Shown here: positions 1-5,833 of the stretch, piece after piece
Position numbering within the stretch: the first letter of the stretch is position 1
How the letters are laid out: every line of letters starts with the position of its first letter
NCBI GenBank assembly: GCA_024680835.1
Contig: JAILBP010000247.1
Span: 1 to 7,760 of the forward strand
Direction: 5' to 3'
Length of the DNA: 7,760 nt
Origin: RGIG6904 sp024680835
GTDB taxonomy: Bacteria > Bacillota > Clostridia > Lachnospirales > Lachnospiraceae
Made by a program: the position numbers and the translations under genes
The notes under the pieces: generated by a model
Seen by the model: the letters and a program-made list of their open reading frames with translations, nothing else
Database searches by the model: none
Told to the model about the DNA's origin: nothing

Positions 1-612
1 TTACGCACACTGTTTTCGGGCAGGATCTATTACATGGTCAGTGTTCTGATGGTGTTCGTGCTGCAGATCCTGTTTTTTGCAAGGTATGAGAAAGAGGGGC
101 GTAAGAGGATGCCGGGGATTATCGCTTCAATGGTGGCGATAAATGTGGTGGGAAGAGCGGCGTTTTTTATGTTCTCAGATTTCAAACCGGTTTTTGCATT
201 CACTATCATAAGTGGTATTGCGCTTGGCAGCATACCGGGTTTCATGGTGGGAGCATTCTCAATGCTGGTGAGTAATTTCCTCTTTGGCCAGGGACCGTGG
301 ACACCGTGGCAGATGCTGGCGTTGGGTATGGTGGGATTTCTGTCGGGAGCGCTTTCTGAGGCGGGGGTTATACCGCGGAGACGATTAACCCTCAGTCTGT
401 ACGGATTCGCCGTGACTGTGGCTGTGTACGGCGGGATCATGAACCCTGCTGCCATGATGTTGTCTGTGGCAGAACCGGATATAAAGCTTTTGGCGGCATA
501 CTATCTGTCAGGTCTTCCGGTGGATATCGTGAAGGGAGTGGCGGCATTTATATTCCTGTGGCTTACGGCAGGACCTTTCCTGAAGAAATTCGAAAGACTC
601 GGGAAGAGGTAG
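1..612 (+). CDS. ECF transporter S component (substrate-binding membrane subunit), 5' end outside window
   Basis: This is an integral-membrane specificity subunit of an energy-coupling factor vitamin importer, which would work with an EcfT scaffold and EcfA ATPases in the cell membrane. The frame is open from base 1, so the first ATG in the window (34) is probably internal; 203 residues are visible. They hold about five to six hydrophobic segments. The family-like core GRAAFFMF...FKP, followed by a Gly/Ala-rich helix and FGQGPWTPWQMLALGMVGFLSGAL, is what I associate with clostridial ECF S components annotated without a sure substrate. The end, with YYLSGLPVDIVKG and then a basic tail (FLKKFERLGKR), is also typical. 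The substrate cannot be read from the sequence; a cobalamin-like or other vitamin is possible. EcfA/EcfT partners, if linked, would lie upstream of the window. No classical U-tract terminator follows directly. Confidence is high for family and low for substrate. Confidence 0.85.
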   Translation, partial: LRTLFSGRIYYMVSVLMVFVLQILFFARYEKEGRKRMPGIIASMVAINVVGRAAFFMFSDFKPVFAFTIISGIALGSIPGFMVGAFSMLVSNFLFGQGPWTPWQMLALGMVGFLSGALSEAGVIPRRRLTLSLYGFAVTVAVYGGIMNPAAMMLSVAEPDIKLLAAYYLSGLPVDIVKGVAAFIFLWLTAGPFLKKFERLGKR

Positions 613-614
613 AT

Positions 615-670
615 GCTGTTGTTTACAGGTGTGGGGGAATATGGTATAACAACAGCAGAGCTGTTGTTAT
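615..670 (+). repeat. Perfect 11-bp hairpin with a competing upstream third arm
   Basis: Bases 646-656 (ATAACAACAGC) and 660-670 (GCTGTTGTTAT) are perfect inverted repeats with a 3-nt loop. Bases 615-623 (GCTGTTGTT), three bases after the ECF stop codon, are a direct copy of the inner nine bases of the right arm, so the left arm can pair with either partner. There is no U-run after the hairpin, so it is not a standard intrinsic terminator. It may stabilise or end the ECF transcript, or act as a protein-binding dyad. The pairing is seen directly; the function is inference. Confidence 0.6.
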
Positions 671-684
671 CATTGGCAGTCGTC

Positions 685-706
685 AAATGCAAATAAATTT
701 GCATTT
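685..706. promoter_or_regulatory. AT-rich palindrome overlapping the chemoreceptor promoter (candidate operator)
   Basis: AAATGCAAAT (685-694) and ATTTGCATTT (697-706) are perfect 10-bp inverted repeats around AA. The right arm reaches into the -35 region of the promoter whose -10 lies at 724-729, the usual place for a repressor site. The regulator is unknown. As RNA it would fold only weakly and sit upstream of the transcription start, so a DNA-binding role is favoured. Confidence 0.5.
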
Positions 707-729
707 TCCTCGTTGCTTTGTGGTATAAT
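699..729 (+). promoter_or_regulatory. Sigma-A-type extended -10 promoter for the chemoreceptor gene
   Basis: TGGTATAAT at 721-729 is a perfect extended -10 (TGn plus consensus TATAAT). The best -35-like match is TTGCAT at 699-704, with a long 19-bp spacer, so the extended -10 probably carries much of the strength. Transcription would start near 736, giving a leader of about 35 nt and a G-rich ribosome binding site (GGGGGG, 759-764) six bases before the ATG at 771. No sigma-D/sigma-28 flagellar promoter pattern was found here. Confidence 0.7.
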
Positions 730-770
730 AAAGCTGACTGAGGGGGCAGTTATCGAACGGGGGGATAGTT

Positions 771-2489
771 ATGAAAGTAAGGAAGATCAGTGTTACCAGT
801 AAGCTTGTGATTGGCGTTGTTGCCCTGTTGTTGTTCTCTGATGTTATACTGGGTGTTGTCACGTATAACAAGGCACATCAGATACTGATGAGTCAGATCA
901 GACAGACTATTGAGAGCGTTTCCTCTACCGTGGCTGAGGGTATCGGAGGCAGCGGCGGTGTCCTGATCGCAGGAGTTCAGCCGGGGGATGAGGACACCAG
1001 GGATTACCTGTCTGTCAGTGATAAAATCACCAGATATATGGAGCGGTCAGGTTTGGAGTTTATATATACCATAAGACCTGATGGAAAAGGTGGCATGGAA
1101 TTCGCTATCGATGCACAGATAGATGAGGCTGCTGCCATAGGTGATGTTTTTGAGGATGAGACCGCAAGAGATGTCTGGAGCGGCAAGACGGTGTCCAGCT
1201 GTGAGCCTTATACGGATGAATGGGGTGCCCATATGTCGGCTTACAGTCCGATATATGCAGGAGGCAAGGTCGTTGCGGCTGTAGGTGTCGATGTCAGCAT
1301 GGACTGGGTGAATGAACAGGCGTCTGTTCTGTTAAAACAGATCATTCTGGTGGGTGCTGTTGTGGCCGTCGCCGGGATTGTGATACTGCTCGTGCTTGTC
1401 ACGGTATTAAAACGCAAGTTTGCCCTGCTAAATAATAAGGTGGTGGAACTCACTGCAGGTGACGGTGATCTGACCAAACAGATAGAGATATACTCCGGTG
1501 ATGAGTTTGAGGTCATAGGAGGAAACGTCAACAAACTGATAGATTTTATACGCACCATGCTGCTGTCTATCAATGACGAATCCATAAGGCTTAATGATGC
1601 TTCACTCCATATTGCGGACAATGTCAGGGGAGCAAAAGGGGATGCAATGTCCATCTCCGATACCATGACGGATATGAGCGCTACCATGGAGGAAACTTCT
1701 GCTTCTATCAGTGAGATCAATACGCTGGTGTCAGATATCAACAACTCCTTTGGGGAGATAGTGGAAGAGATCCAGGGTGGCCGTGATCTTGCACAGAATG
1801 TTAAAAACTCGGCCATTGAGATGGGGCAGACCGCATCAGAGCAGCGTAACACTACAGAGTCCAAGGTTACACGGATGGCAGAAGCTGTATCAGAGAAGAT
1901 TGAACGGTCGAAGACGGTATCTCGTATAGCGGGATTGACAGGAGATATCATCAGTATTGCGGAACAGACGAACCTGCTGGCGCTCAACGCGTCCATTGAG
2001 GCTGCGAGAGCCGGTGAAGCCGGTCGCGGATTTTCAGTGGTGGCATCAGCCATAGGTGAACTTGCCAGCAATTCACAGGAGGCAGCCGCCGAGATCCAGA
2101 ATGTTTCTTCAGAAGTTATCTCGGCTGTCAATGAGTTGTCTGCCGAGGCAGAGGAGCTGATCAGTTTTGTAAACGAGACTACTCTGGGAAGCCTTGATGA
2201 GCTTGCAAGGATGAGCGATGAGTACCTTGGTTCTGCTGAACGTGTGGCGGAGATGATGGAACGATTCTCAACATCCACAACACAGATCGGTATGAACATA
2301 GATCATATACGTGAGTCTACGGATGCCGTGAACCGTGCGGTAGAGGAGGCTGCCGACGGGGTATCAAGAACTGCGGAGCAGACTGTTCAGATGTCTGATA
2401 ACATATCACGCATTGATGAGGATGCGGCTGCCAGCAGCGAGATTTCCGACGGACTTAAGGCTGAGGTAGGAAGGTTCAGACTTCAGTGA
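771..2489 (+). CDS. Methyl-accepting chemotaxis protein with extracellular Cache-like sensor
   Basis: This is a transmembrane chemoreceptor that would signal through CheW/CheA to the flagellar motor. In order, the 572 residues show a short basic N-terminus, TM1 at about 12-32, an extracellular domain at about 33-186 ending in the Cache-like pattern YSPIYAGGKVVAAVGVDVSMDWV, TM2 at about 190-212, HAMP at about 213-265 (VVELTAGDGDLTKQIE), and a long helical-hairpin signalling domain to the C-terminus. The hallmark tip lies at 396-421 (IAEQTNLLALNASIEAARAG, then EAGRGF). Roughly 150 residues flank the tip on each side, in the range of the long 40H-44H receptor classes; exact heptad counting was not done. 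There is no CheR-tethering pentapeptide at the C-terminus, which ends VGRFRLQ. The gene has its own promoter and terminator, so it is monocistronic. The ligand is unknown; Cache receptors often bind amino acids, organic acids or other small molecules. Confidence 0.95.
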   Translation: MKVRKISVTSKLVIGVVALLLFSDVILGVVTYNKAHQILMSQIRQTIESVSSTVAEGIGGSGGVLIAGVQPGDEDTRDYLSVSDKITRYMERSGLEFIYTIRPDGKGGMEFAIDAQIDEAAAIGDVFEDETARDVWSGKTVSSCEPYTDEWGAHMSAYSPIYAGGKVVAAVGVDVSMDWVNEQASVLLKQIILVGAVVAVAGIVILLVLVTVLKRKFALLNNKVVELTAGDGDLTKQIEIYSGDEFEVIGGNVNKLIDFIRTMLLSINDESIRLNDASLHIADNVRGAKGDAMSISDTMTDMSATMEETSASISEINTLVSDINNSFGEIVEEIQGGRDLAQNVKNSAIEMGQTASEQRNTTESKVTRMAEAVSEKIERSKTVSRIAGLTGDIISIAEQTNLLALNASIEAARAGEAGRGFSVVASAIGELASNSQEAAAEIQNVSSEVISAVNELSAEAEELISFVNETTLGSLDELARMSDEYLGSAERVAEMMERFSTSTTQIGMNIDHIRESTDAVNRAVEEAADGVSRTAEQTVQMSDNISRIDEDAAASSEISDGLKAEVGRFRLQ

Positions 2490-2528
2490 TTGTGCTTTGC
2501 TGAATATTTTGTGAAATTTGTATATCCG

Positions 2529-2570
2529 GATCCGGCGCGGCAGGGCGCCGGATCTTTATTTTGTGTTTTT
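2529..2570 (+). terminator. Intrinsic terminator of the chemoreceptor gene
   Basis: GATCCGGCGC (2529-2538) and GCGCCGGATC (2545-2554) form a perfect GC-rich 10-bp stem with a 6-nt loop, followed directly by TTTATTTTGTGTTTTT. It starts 39 bases after the chemoreceptor stop codon and separates it from the FliD-like gene. Confidence 0.93.
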
Positions 2571-2575
2571 GACCG

Positions 2576-2604
2576 GGAGTGATCCGCATCATATGGATCA
2601 TTCC
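2576..2604. repeat. Second dyad between terminator and next promoter
   Basis: GGAGTGATCC (2576-2585) and GGATCATTCC (2595-2604) pair over ten positions with one G-U/G-T and a 9-nt loop. No U-tract follows on either strand, so it is probably not a terminator. It lies about 40 bp upstream of the -35 at 2645, a position that would suit an activator or repressor site. Function unknown. Confidence 0.45.
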
Positions 2605-2605
2605 G

Positions 2606-2640
2606 AAAAAAGCATACAAATATTGAAAAAATTTAAAAAA
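2606..2640 (+). promoter_or_regulatory. Near-phased A-tracts / UP-like element upstream of the FliD-like promoter
   Basis: A-runs begin near 2606, 2618, 2626 and 2635, roughly one helical turn apart, and end just before the -35 box at 2645. Such tracts are known to bend DNA and to bind the alpha-subunit C-terminal domain of RNA polymerase, raising promoter output. The tracts are seen; the activity is inferred. Confidence 0.5.
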
Positions 2641-2644
2641 CATA

Positions 2645-2673
2645 GTGACATTTATTTCTTTCTGTGTTATCAT
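2645..2673 (+). promoter_or_regulatory. Strong sigma-A promoter for the FliD-like gene
   Basis: GTGACA (-35, 2645-2650) is separated by exactly 17 bp from TATCAT (-10, 2668-2673), and TG at 2665-2666 gives an extended -10. Transcription should start near 2680, leaving a leader of about 75 nt before the ATG at 2754. An in-frame ATG at 2664 overlaps the -10 and cannot be in this transcript, which fixes the start choice. Confidence 0.8.
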
Positions 2674-2693
2674 GCATTCATAAAACTATATTT

Positions 2694-2719
2694 ACAGGTG
2701 TAAAAGGATTTACATCTGT
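2694..2719 (+). promoter_or_regulatory. Leader hairpin 1 with a GGA-containing loop
   Basis: ACAGGTGTAAA (2694-2704) and TTTACATCTGT (2709-2719) form an 11-bp RNA stem with one G-U pair and an AGGA loop (2705-2708). An alternative shorter pairing uses TTTACA at 2691-2696 with TGTAAA at 2699-2704. A GGA exposed in a hairpin loop with A/U flanks resembles the known CsrA recognition element. CsrA control of flagellin leaders is established in Bacillus (hag); applying it here is inference. Confidence 0.5.
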
Positions 2720-2747
2720 CCCCTACATCATGGAAGAAAGGAGGGGA
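2719..2747 (+). promoter_or_regulatory. Leader hairpin 2 that sequesters the ribosome binding site
   Basis: TCCCCT (2719-2724) is perfectly complementary to AGGGGA (2742-2747), which overlaps the Shine-Dalgarno sequence GGAGGGG (2740-2746) seven bases before the ATG at 2754. The 17-nt loop contains another GGA at 2732-2734, and GGA at 2740-2742 straddles the stem edge. Pairing would hide the ribosome binding site, suggesting translational control of the gene. It is consecutive with hairpin 1, sharing only base 2719. Confidence 0.5.
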
Positions 2748-2753
2748 AGTCTT

Positions 2754-4073
2754 ATGGCAAGTAATGCAATGACTGTTGCATACAATCAAATATCCGACAT
2801 CTACGGAAAAACGCTCTTTGGCACCAGCAATCGCTACGATGCCCATAAAAAGAGCGATCTTCGCGATACCTACAATCGTATCGTGAAATCCAACAAAGAA
2901 TCCCCTCTTTACAGACTGAAAGACAATGACAATGTGGCAAGCTTTGCCATCAATGTCAAGGAACAGGCTGAGGCCATGAAGAATGTGGTGGCATCTCTCT
3001 CTGAGGACGGAGAGGGCATGGAAGCTGTCTATGGCAAGAAGATCGCTGCATCTGACGATCCCGATGTTGTGACCGCAGAGTACATAGGTGATGCATCCGA
3101 TGAGAATACCACAGGTTTCTCACTGGAGGTAAAACAGCTTGCAACACCGCAGATCAATGAGGGCAATTACTTAAGACGCGACGGCAGAGATTTCAGACCC
3201 GGAAGCTACAGCTTTGATCTGAATACCAACCACGGCTCATATGAATTCCAGTACAATGTCAATGACGATGATTCCGATGAAGAGGTTCAGGCGAAGGTCA
3301 GAAAGCTCATTAATAACGCAGGTATAGGGCTTACGGCGGAGCTTGTATCCAATGCGGATAACACCAGAAAAGCTTTGCACATCGAGTCCAAGCAGACCGG
3401 ACTCTCAGGCAGTGAAGAGTTCCTGTTCCAGATAGTGCCTGCTTCCGACAGGGGTTCGTCGGATGCAATGTCTGTGCTGGGGATTGATAAGGTAACATCG
3501 GAAGCGGAGAACTCAAGATTTGTATTGAACGGAAATGAGCATTCTTCATATGCAAATACTTTTACAGTCAATAACCGTTTTTCGGTGACTTTGAACGGAG
3601 TGTCTCAGGAAGGTCATGCGGCATTTATAGGATTCAAGCCCAGCGCCGATGCGGTTGCAGACAATGTGGAAAATCTTATCTCCGCATATAACAGCATCAT
3701 CAATACCGCCAGCTCATTTGCAGACAGGCAGGAGACCAGCGCGAAGCTGTTGTCGGATGTCTCAGCCATAGCAGGAAGGTTCAAGGATCAGTTTGCAGAG
3801 ATAGGTCTCAATGTTGAGGATGATGCATCCATCACCATGGACAGGGAGGCATTGATCAGCTCCATCGATGAAAACGGCGGAGATTCAAGCCGTGCCTTCG
3901 GTACGCTGAATTCATTCAGAGATGCATTGGGGCGCCACGCAAACAAAGCTTCTATTGATCCTATGTCATACGTTGACAAGGTTGTGGTAGAGTACAAAAT
4001 CCCCGGCAAGTCATTCTCAGCACCGTATGCCACATCTCCTTACGCGGGTATGATGGTGGACAGGATCTGCTGA
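2754..4073 (+). CDS. FliD-like flagellar protein with atypical termini
   Basis: The ATG at 2754 is chosen because GGAGGGG lies seven bases upstream and an upstream in-frame ATG (2664) overlaps the promoter; 439 residues result. The central part resembles FliD, the filament cap and hook-associated protein 2: FSLEVKQLATPQ at about 122-133 looks like the FliD_N strand entry, and SRFVLNGNEHSSYANTFTVN at about 254-273 followed by VTLNGVSQEG matches the FliD 'vnG..v.r.sNt..d.i.Gvtl' region. VENLISAYNSII (305-316) and AEIGLNVEDDASITMDREAL (348-367) match the FliD_C pattern. The usual start (GLASGLD-like) and the C-terminal coiled segment that anchor the cap are not seen. Instead the N-terminus has YNQISDIYGKTLFG and the C-terminus ends in a Pro/Tyr/Met-rich tail, SPYAGMMVDRIC. 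There is no signal peptide, so export by the flagellar type III system is likely if it is extracellular. It has its own promoter, structured leader and terminator. It could be a cap paralogue or a secreted filament-associated protein. Confidence 0.7.
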   Translation: MASNAMTVAYNQISDIYGKTLFGTSNRYDAHKKSDLRDTYNRIVKSNKESPLYRLKDNDNVASFAINVKEQAEAMKNVVASLSEDGEGMEAVYGKKIAASDDPDVVTAEYIGDASDENTTGFSLEVKQLATPQINEGNYLRRDGRDFRPGSYSFDLNTNHGSYEFQYNVNDDDSDEEVQAKVRKLINNAGIGLTAELVSNADNTRKALHIESKQTGLSGSEEFLFQIVPASDRGSSDAMSVLGIDKVTSEAENSRFVLNGNEHSSYANTFTVNNRFSVTLNGVSQEGHAAFIGFKPSADAVADNVENLISAYNSIINTASSFADRQETSAKLLSDVSAIAGRFKDQFAEIGLNVEDDASITMDREALISSIDENGGDSSRAFGTLNSFRDALGRHANKASIDPMSYVDKVVVEYKIPGKSFSAPYATSPYAGMMVDRIC

Positions 4074-4129
4074 CCCGATGATCACATTGTTGCCGAGGTA
4101 ACGTGTGTATCACATTTACATGTTTTTTC

Positions 4130-4157
4130 AGACCGGAAGATTTCTTCCGGTCTTTTT
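4130..4157 (+). terminator. Intrinsic terminator of the FliD-like gene
   Basis: AGACCGGAAG (4130-4139) and CTTCCGGTCT (4144-4153) form a perfect 10-bp stem with a 4-nt loop, continued by a T-run to 4157. It lies 56 bases after the stop codon. The T-run is only on the + side, so it acts on rightward transcription. The bases between stop and stem show no gene. Confidence 0.92.
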
Positions 4158-4216
4158 ATGTTATAACGAGGCGAGCGCGTTTCAATAGTGCCTGCACGAG
4201 ATGACTGTATTTGGTT

Positions 4217-4252
4217 CCGCAATATTATTGCGATTATTAGCTAATATTGCGG
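4217..4252. promoter_or_regulatory. Cluster of three TATTGCG half-sites (candidate operator of the fucosidase operon)
   Basis: CGCAATA (4218-4224) faces TATTGCG (4226-4232) across one base, and a second TATTGCG lies at 4245-4251, 19 bp after the first copy. The outer arms CCGCAATATTA (4217-4227) and TAATATTGCGG (4242-4252) are a perfect 11-bp inverted repeat with a 14-nt centre. Inside lies TATTAGCTAATA (4235-4246), a perfect 12-bp palindrome. This nested symmetry about 100 bp upstream of the fucosidase start strongly suggests a transcription-factor binding region. The regulator (AraC/YesN-type, LacI-type or other) cannot be named from sequence. Confidence 0.55.
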
Positions 4253-4270
4253 GTAGAATTTCAGGGTGGA

Positions 4271-4279
4271 TGTGCTACC
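4271..4279 (+). promoter_or_regulatory. Possible extended -10 for the fucosidase-kinase operon
   Basis: TGCTACCAT (4271-4279) matches an extended -10 (TGn TACCAT). No good -35 stands 16-18 bp upstream; TTGCGG at 4247-4252, at the edge of the half-site cluster, is 21 bp away. A promoter with a poor -35 next to a symmetrical site would fit activation, but the assignment is weak. TAGAAT at 4254-4259 is another -10 candidate, also without a well-spaced -35. Confidence 0.3.
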
Positions 4280-4352
4280 ATATCCTATGCCGGAGTACAC
4301 ATTAAAACAGCTGTGAATAGATTTTAGTATTACATTTTAAAGGAGTATGATT

Positions 4353-5831
4353 ATGGGAAAAGATGAAAAATACTATCTCGACATGGTGGAGCAGGTTATT
4401 GCGGAAGGTCCGTATGATGCGGACTGGGAGTCGCTTCAGGGGGCGACTGTGCCGGAGTGGTTCAGGAAAAAGCATTTTGGAATATTCATGCACTGGGGAC
4501 TTTACTCGGTGGCTGCAAATTCCAACGAATGGTACTCAAGGAATATGTATATCAAGGGGATGCCGGCATACGAGCATCATATAAAGACCTACGGATCGCA
4601 GAAAGATTTCGGCTACAAGGATTTCATACCGATGTTCAAGGCGGAAAAGTTCGATCCGGATGCCTGGATGAAGGTGTTTAAGGAGGCCGGTGCAGGTTAT
4701 GTTTTCCCGGTGGCTGAGCATCATGACGGATTTCAGATGTATGAGAGTGATCTCTCGATCTGGAATGCAGCCAATATGGGACCGAAGAGGGACTGCCTCG
4801 GGGAACTGAAAAAAGCCGCTGAGGATAACGGGCTTGTATTCTGTACATCCAGCCACAGGGCCGAGCACTGGTTTTTCATGGGGCATGGTAAAGAGTTTGA
4901 CAGCGATATCAAGGATCCGATGCAGAAGGGAGATTTCTACTGGCCTGCAATGCCGGAGCCGGATAATAACGATCTTTTCTCTGAGCCGTATCCCTCAAAG
5001 GAATACATGGATGACTGGCTTGCCAGGACTGCCGAGATTATTGTAAAATATCAGCCGGCGCTTCTGTATTTTGACTGGTGGATTCAACATCAGGCGTTTA
5101 AGGAGCATCTCAAAAAGCTTACTGCCTTCTATTACAATATGGGCAAAAAATGGGGCAGGGACGTTATGATATGTTACAAGCATGACGCACTTGCTTTCGG
5201 CAGCGGTATTGTGGAGGTTGAGAGGGGCGGCTTCGCGGATTCCAGACCTTACAGCTGGCAGACTGACACCGCTGTTGCTCACAATTCGTGGTGCTATACG
5301 GATTCGCTTGATTATAAATCTATAGAGGATATAATATTTACATTGGTGGATGTGGTGAGCAAGGGAGGAAATCTGTTGCTCAACGTGGGACCGAAGGCAG
5401 ACGGTACGCTGCCGGAGGGCGACCTTAACATTCTGAAGGGTCTTGCGGACTGGATGAGTATAAACGGCGAGGCTATAGAGGGCGCAAAGGTTTGGAGAGT
5501 GTTCTCTGAGGGACCGACCGGTTATGAGGAAGGTCAGTTCAAAACACAGGATCTCTCAAAATACACATCTGCGGATTACAGGTTTACATGCAGAGGAGCC
5601 AATATTTATGCCATAGCCATAAAGGCTTCCGACGACGGTGTTTATGAGATAAAGACCCTGGGTGACAACAAGGGTGAAGGTATCAGCAGTTTTCACGGTA
5701 TAATACAGGATGTAAAGATACTGGGATATGACGGTGAGGTGAAATGGAATGCGGACGATAAAAGGCTCCGCATCGAGGCGCCCGGCTTCAGATCCGGTCT
5801 TCCGGTTGTCATCAGGGTCACCACTGAGTGA
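4353..5831 (+). CDS. Cytoplasmic alpha-L-fucosidase, glycoside hydrolase family 29
   Basis: This enzyme would release terminal L-fucose from fucosylated oligosaccharides by the retaining mechanism of GH29. AAAGGAG (4339-4345) stands seven bases before the ATG at 4353 and only one before the in-frame ATG at 4347, so 4353 is chosen; 492 residues result. The catalytic barrel spans about 30-360: WFRKKHFGIFMHWG (36-49), AEHHDGFQMYESDLSIWN at about 121-138, ALLYFDWW with the expected nucleophile Asp241, and KGGNLLLNVGPKADG near the barrel end. Glu288 or Glu290 in VEVERGG are candidate acid/base residues, but this needs a structure. SWQTDT at 301-306 has Gln303 where the animal enzyme has WE, to my recollection. 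A beta-rich C-terminal domain follows (about 370-492). There is no signal peptide, so the substrate must be imported first. The kinase gene follows after 2 nt, so the two form an operon. A related linkage or deoxysugar activity within GH29 remains possible. Confidence 0.9.
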   Translation: MGKDEKYYLDMVEQVIAEGPYDADWESLQGATVPEWFRKKHFGIFMHWGLYSVAANSNEWYSRNMYIKGMPAYEHHIKTYGSQKDFGYKDFIPMFKAEKFDPDAWMKVFKEAGAGYVFPVAEHHDGFQMYESDLSIWNAANMGPKRDCLGELKKAAEDNGLVFCTSSHRAEHWFFMGHGKEFDSDIKDPMQKGDFYWPAMPEPDNNDLFSEPYPSKEYMDDWLARTAEIIVKYQPALLYFDWWIQHQAFKEHLKKLTAFYYNMGKKWGRDVMICYKHDALAFGSGIVEVERGGFADSRPYSWQTDTAVAHNSWCYTDSLDYKSIEDIIFTLVDVVSKGGNLLLNVGPKADGTLPEGDLNILKGLADWMSINGEAIEGAKVWRVFSEGPTGYEEGQFKTQDLSKYTSADYRFTCRGANIYAIAIKASDDGVYEIKTLGDNKGEGISSFHGIIQDVKILGYDGEVKWNADDKRLRIEAPGFRSGLPVVIRVTTE

Positions 5832-5833
5832 GA

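Noticed and set aside
613..770. Sigma-28/SigD flagellar promoter or c-di-GMP riboswitch before the chemoreceptor
   Set aside because: No TAAA-N15-CCGATAT-like pair and no conserved riboswitch core is visible; a sigma-A extended -10 explains the region.
1241..2299. Minus-strand open frame of 352 codons inside the chemoreceptor gene
   Set aside because: It lies wholly antisense to a convincing MCP, its translation is Ser/Ala/Ile-rich low-complexity with no recognisable domain, and its length follows from codon use on the other strand.
2518..2703. 61-codon + strand frame across the spacer
   Set aside because: It runs through the chemoreceptor terminator and the next promoter, and has no ribosome binding site or family resemblance.
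2664..2753. Longer start (ATG 2664, or ATG 2730) for the FliD-like gene
   Set aside because: ATG 2664 overlaps the -10 box and would not be in the transcript; ATG 2730 has no SD. ATG 2754 has GGAGGGG at seven bases.
4347..4352. ATG 4347 as fucosidase start
   Set aside because: It lies only one base after the AAAGGAG sequence; ATG 4353 has the proper seven-base spacing.
4158..4352. CcpA cre site upstream of the fucosidase
   Set aside because: I looked for a TGWAANCGNTNWCA-like sequence and found no acceptable match; the symmetry here is of a different kind.
4536..4886. Minus-strand frames in the fucosidase gene
   Set aside because: They are antisense shadows of a gene with clear GH29 motifs and show no SD or known domain.
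5828..5833. GTG 5828 as kinase start (four-base GTGA overlap with the fucosidase stop)
   Set aside because: Possible, but ATG 5834 follows six bases later with a slightly better-placed weak SD; the two choices differ by only two residues.
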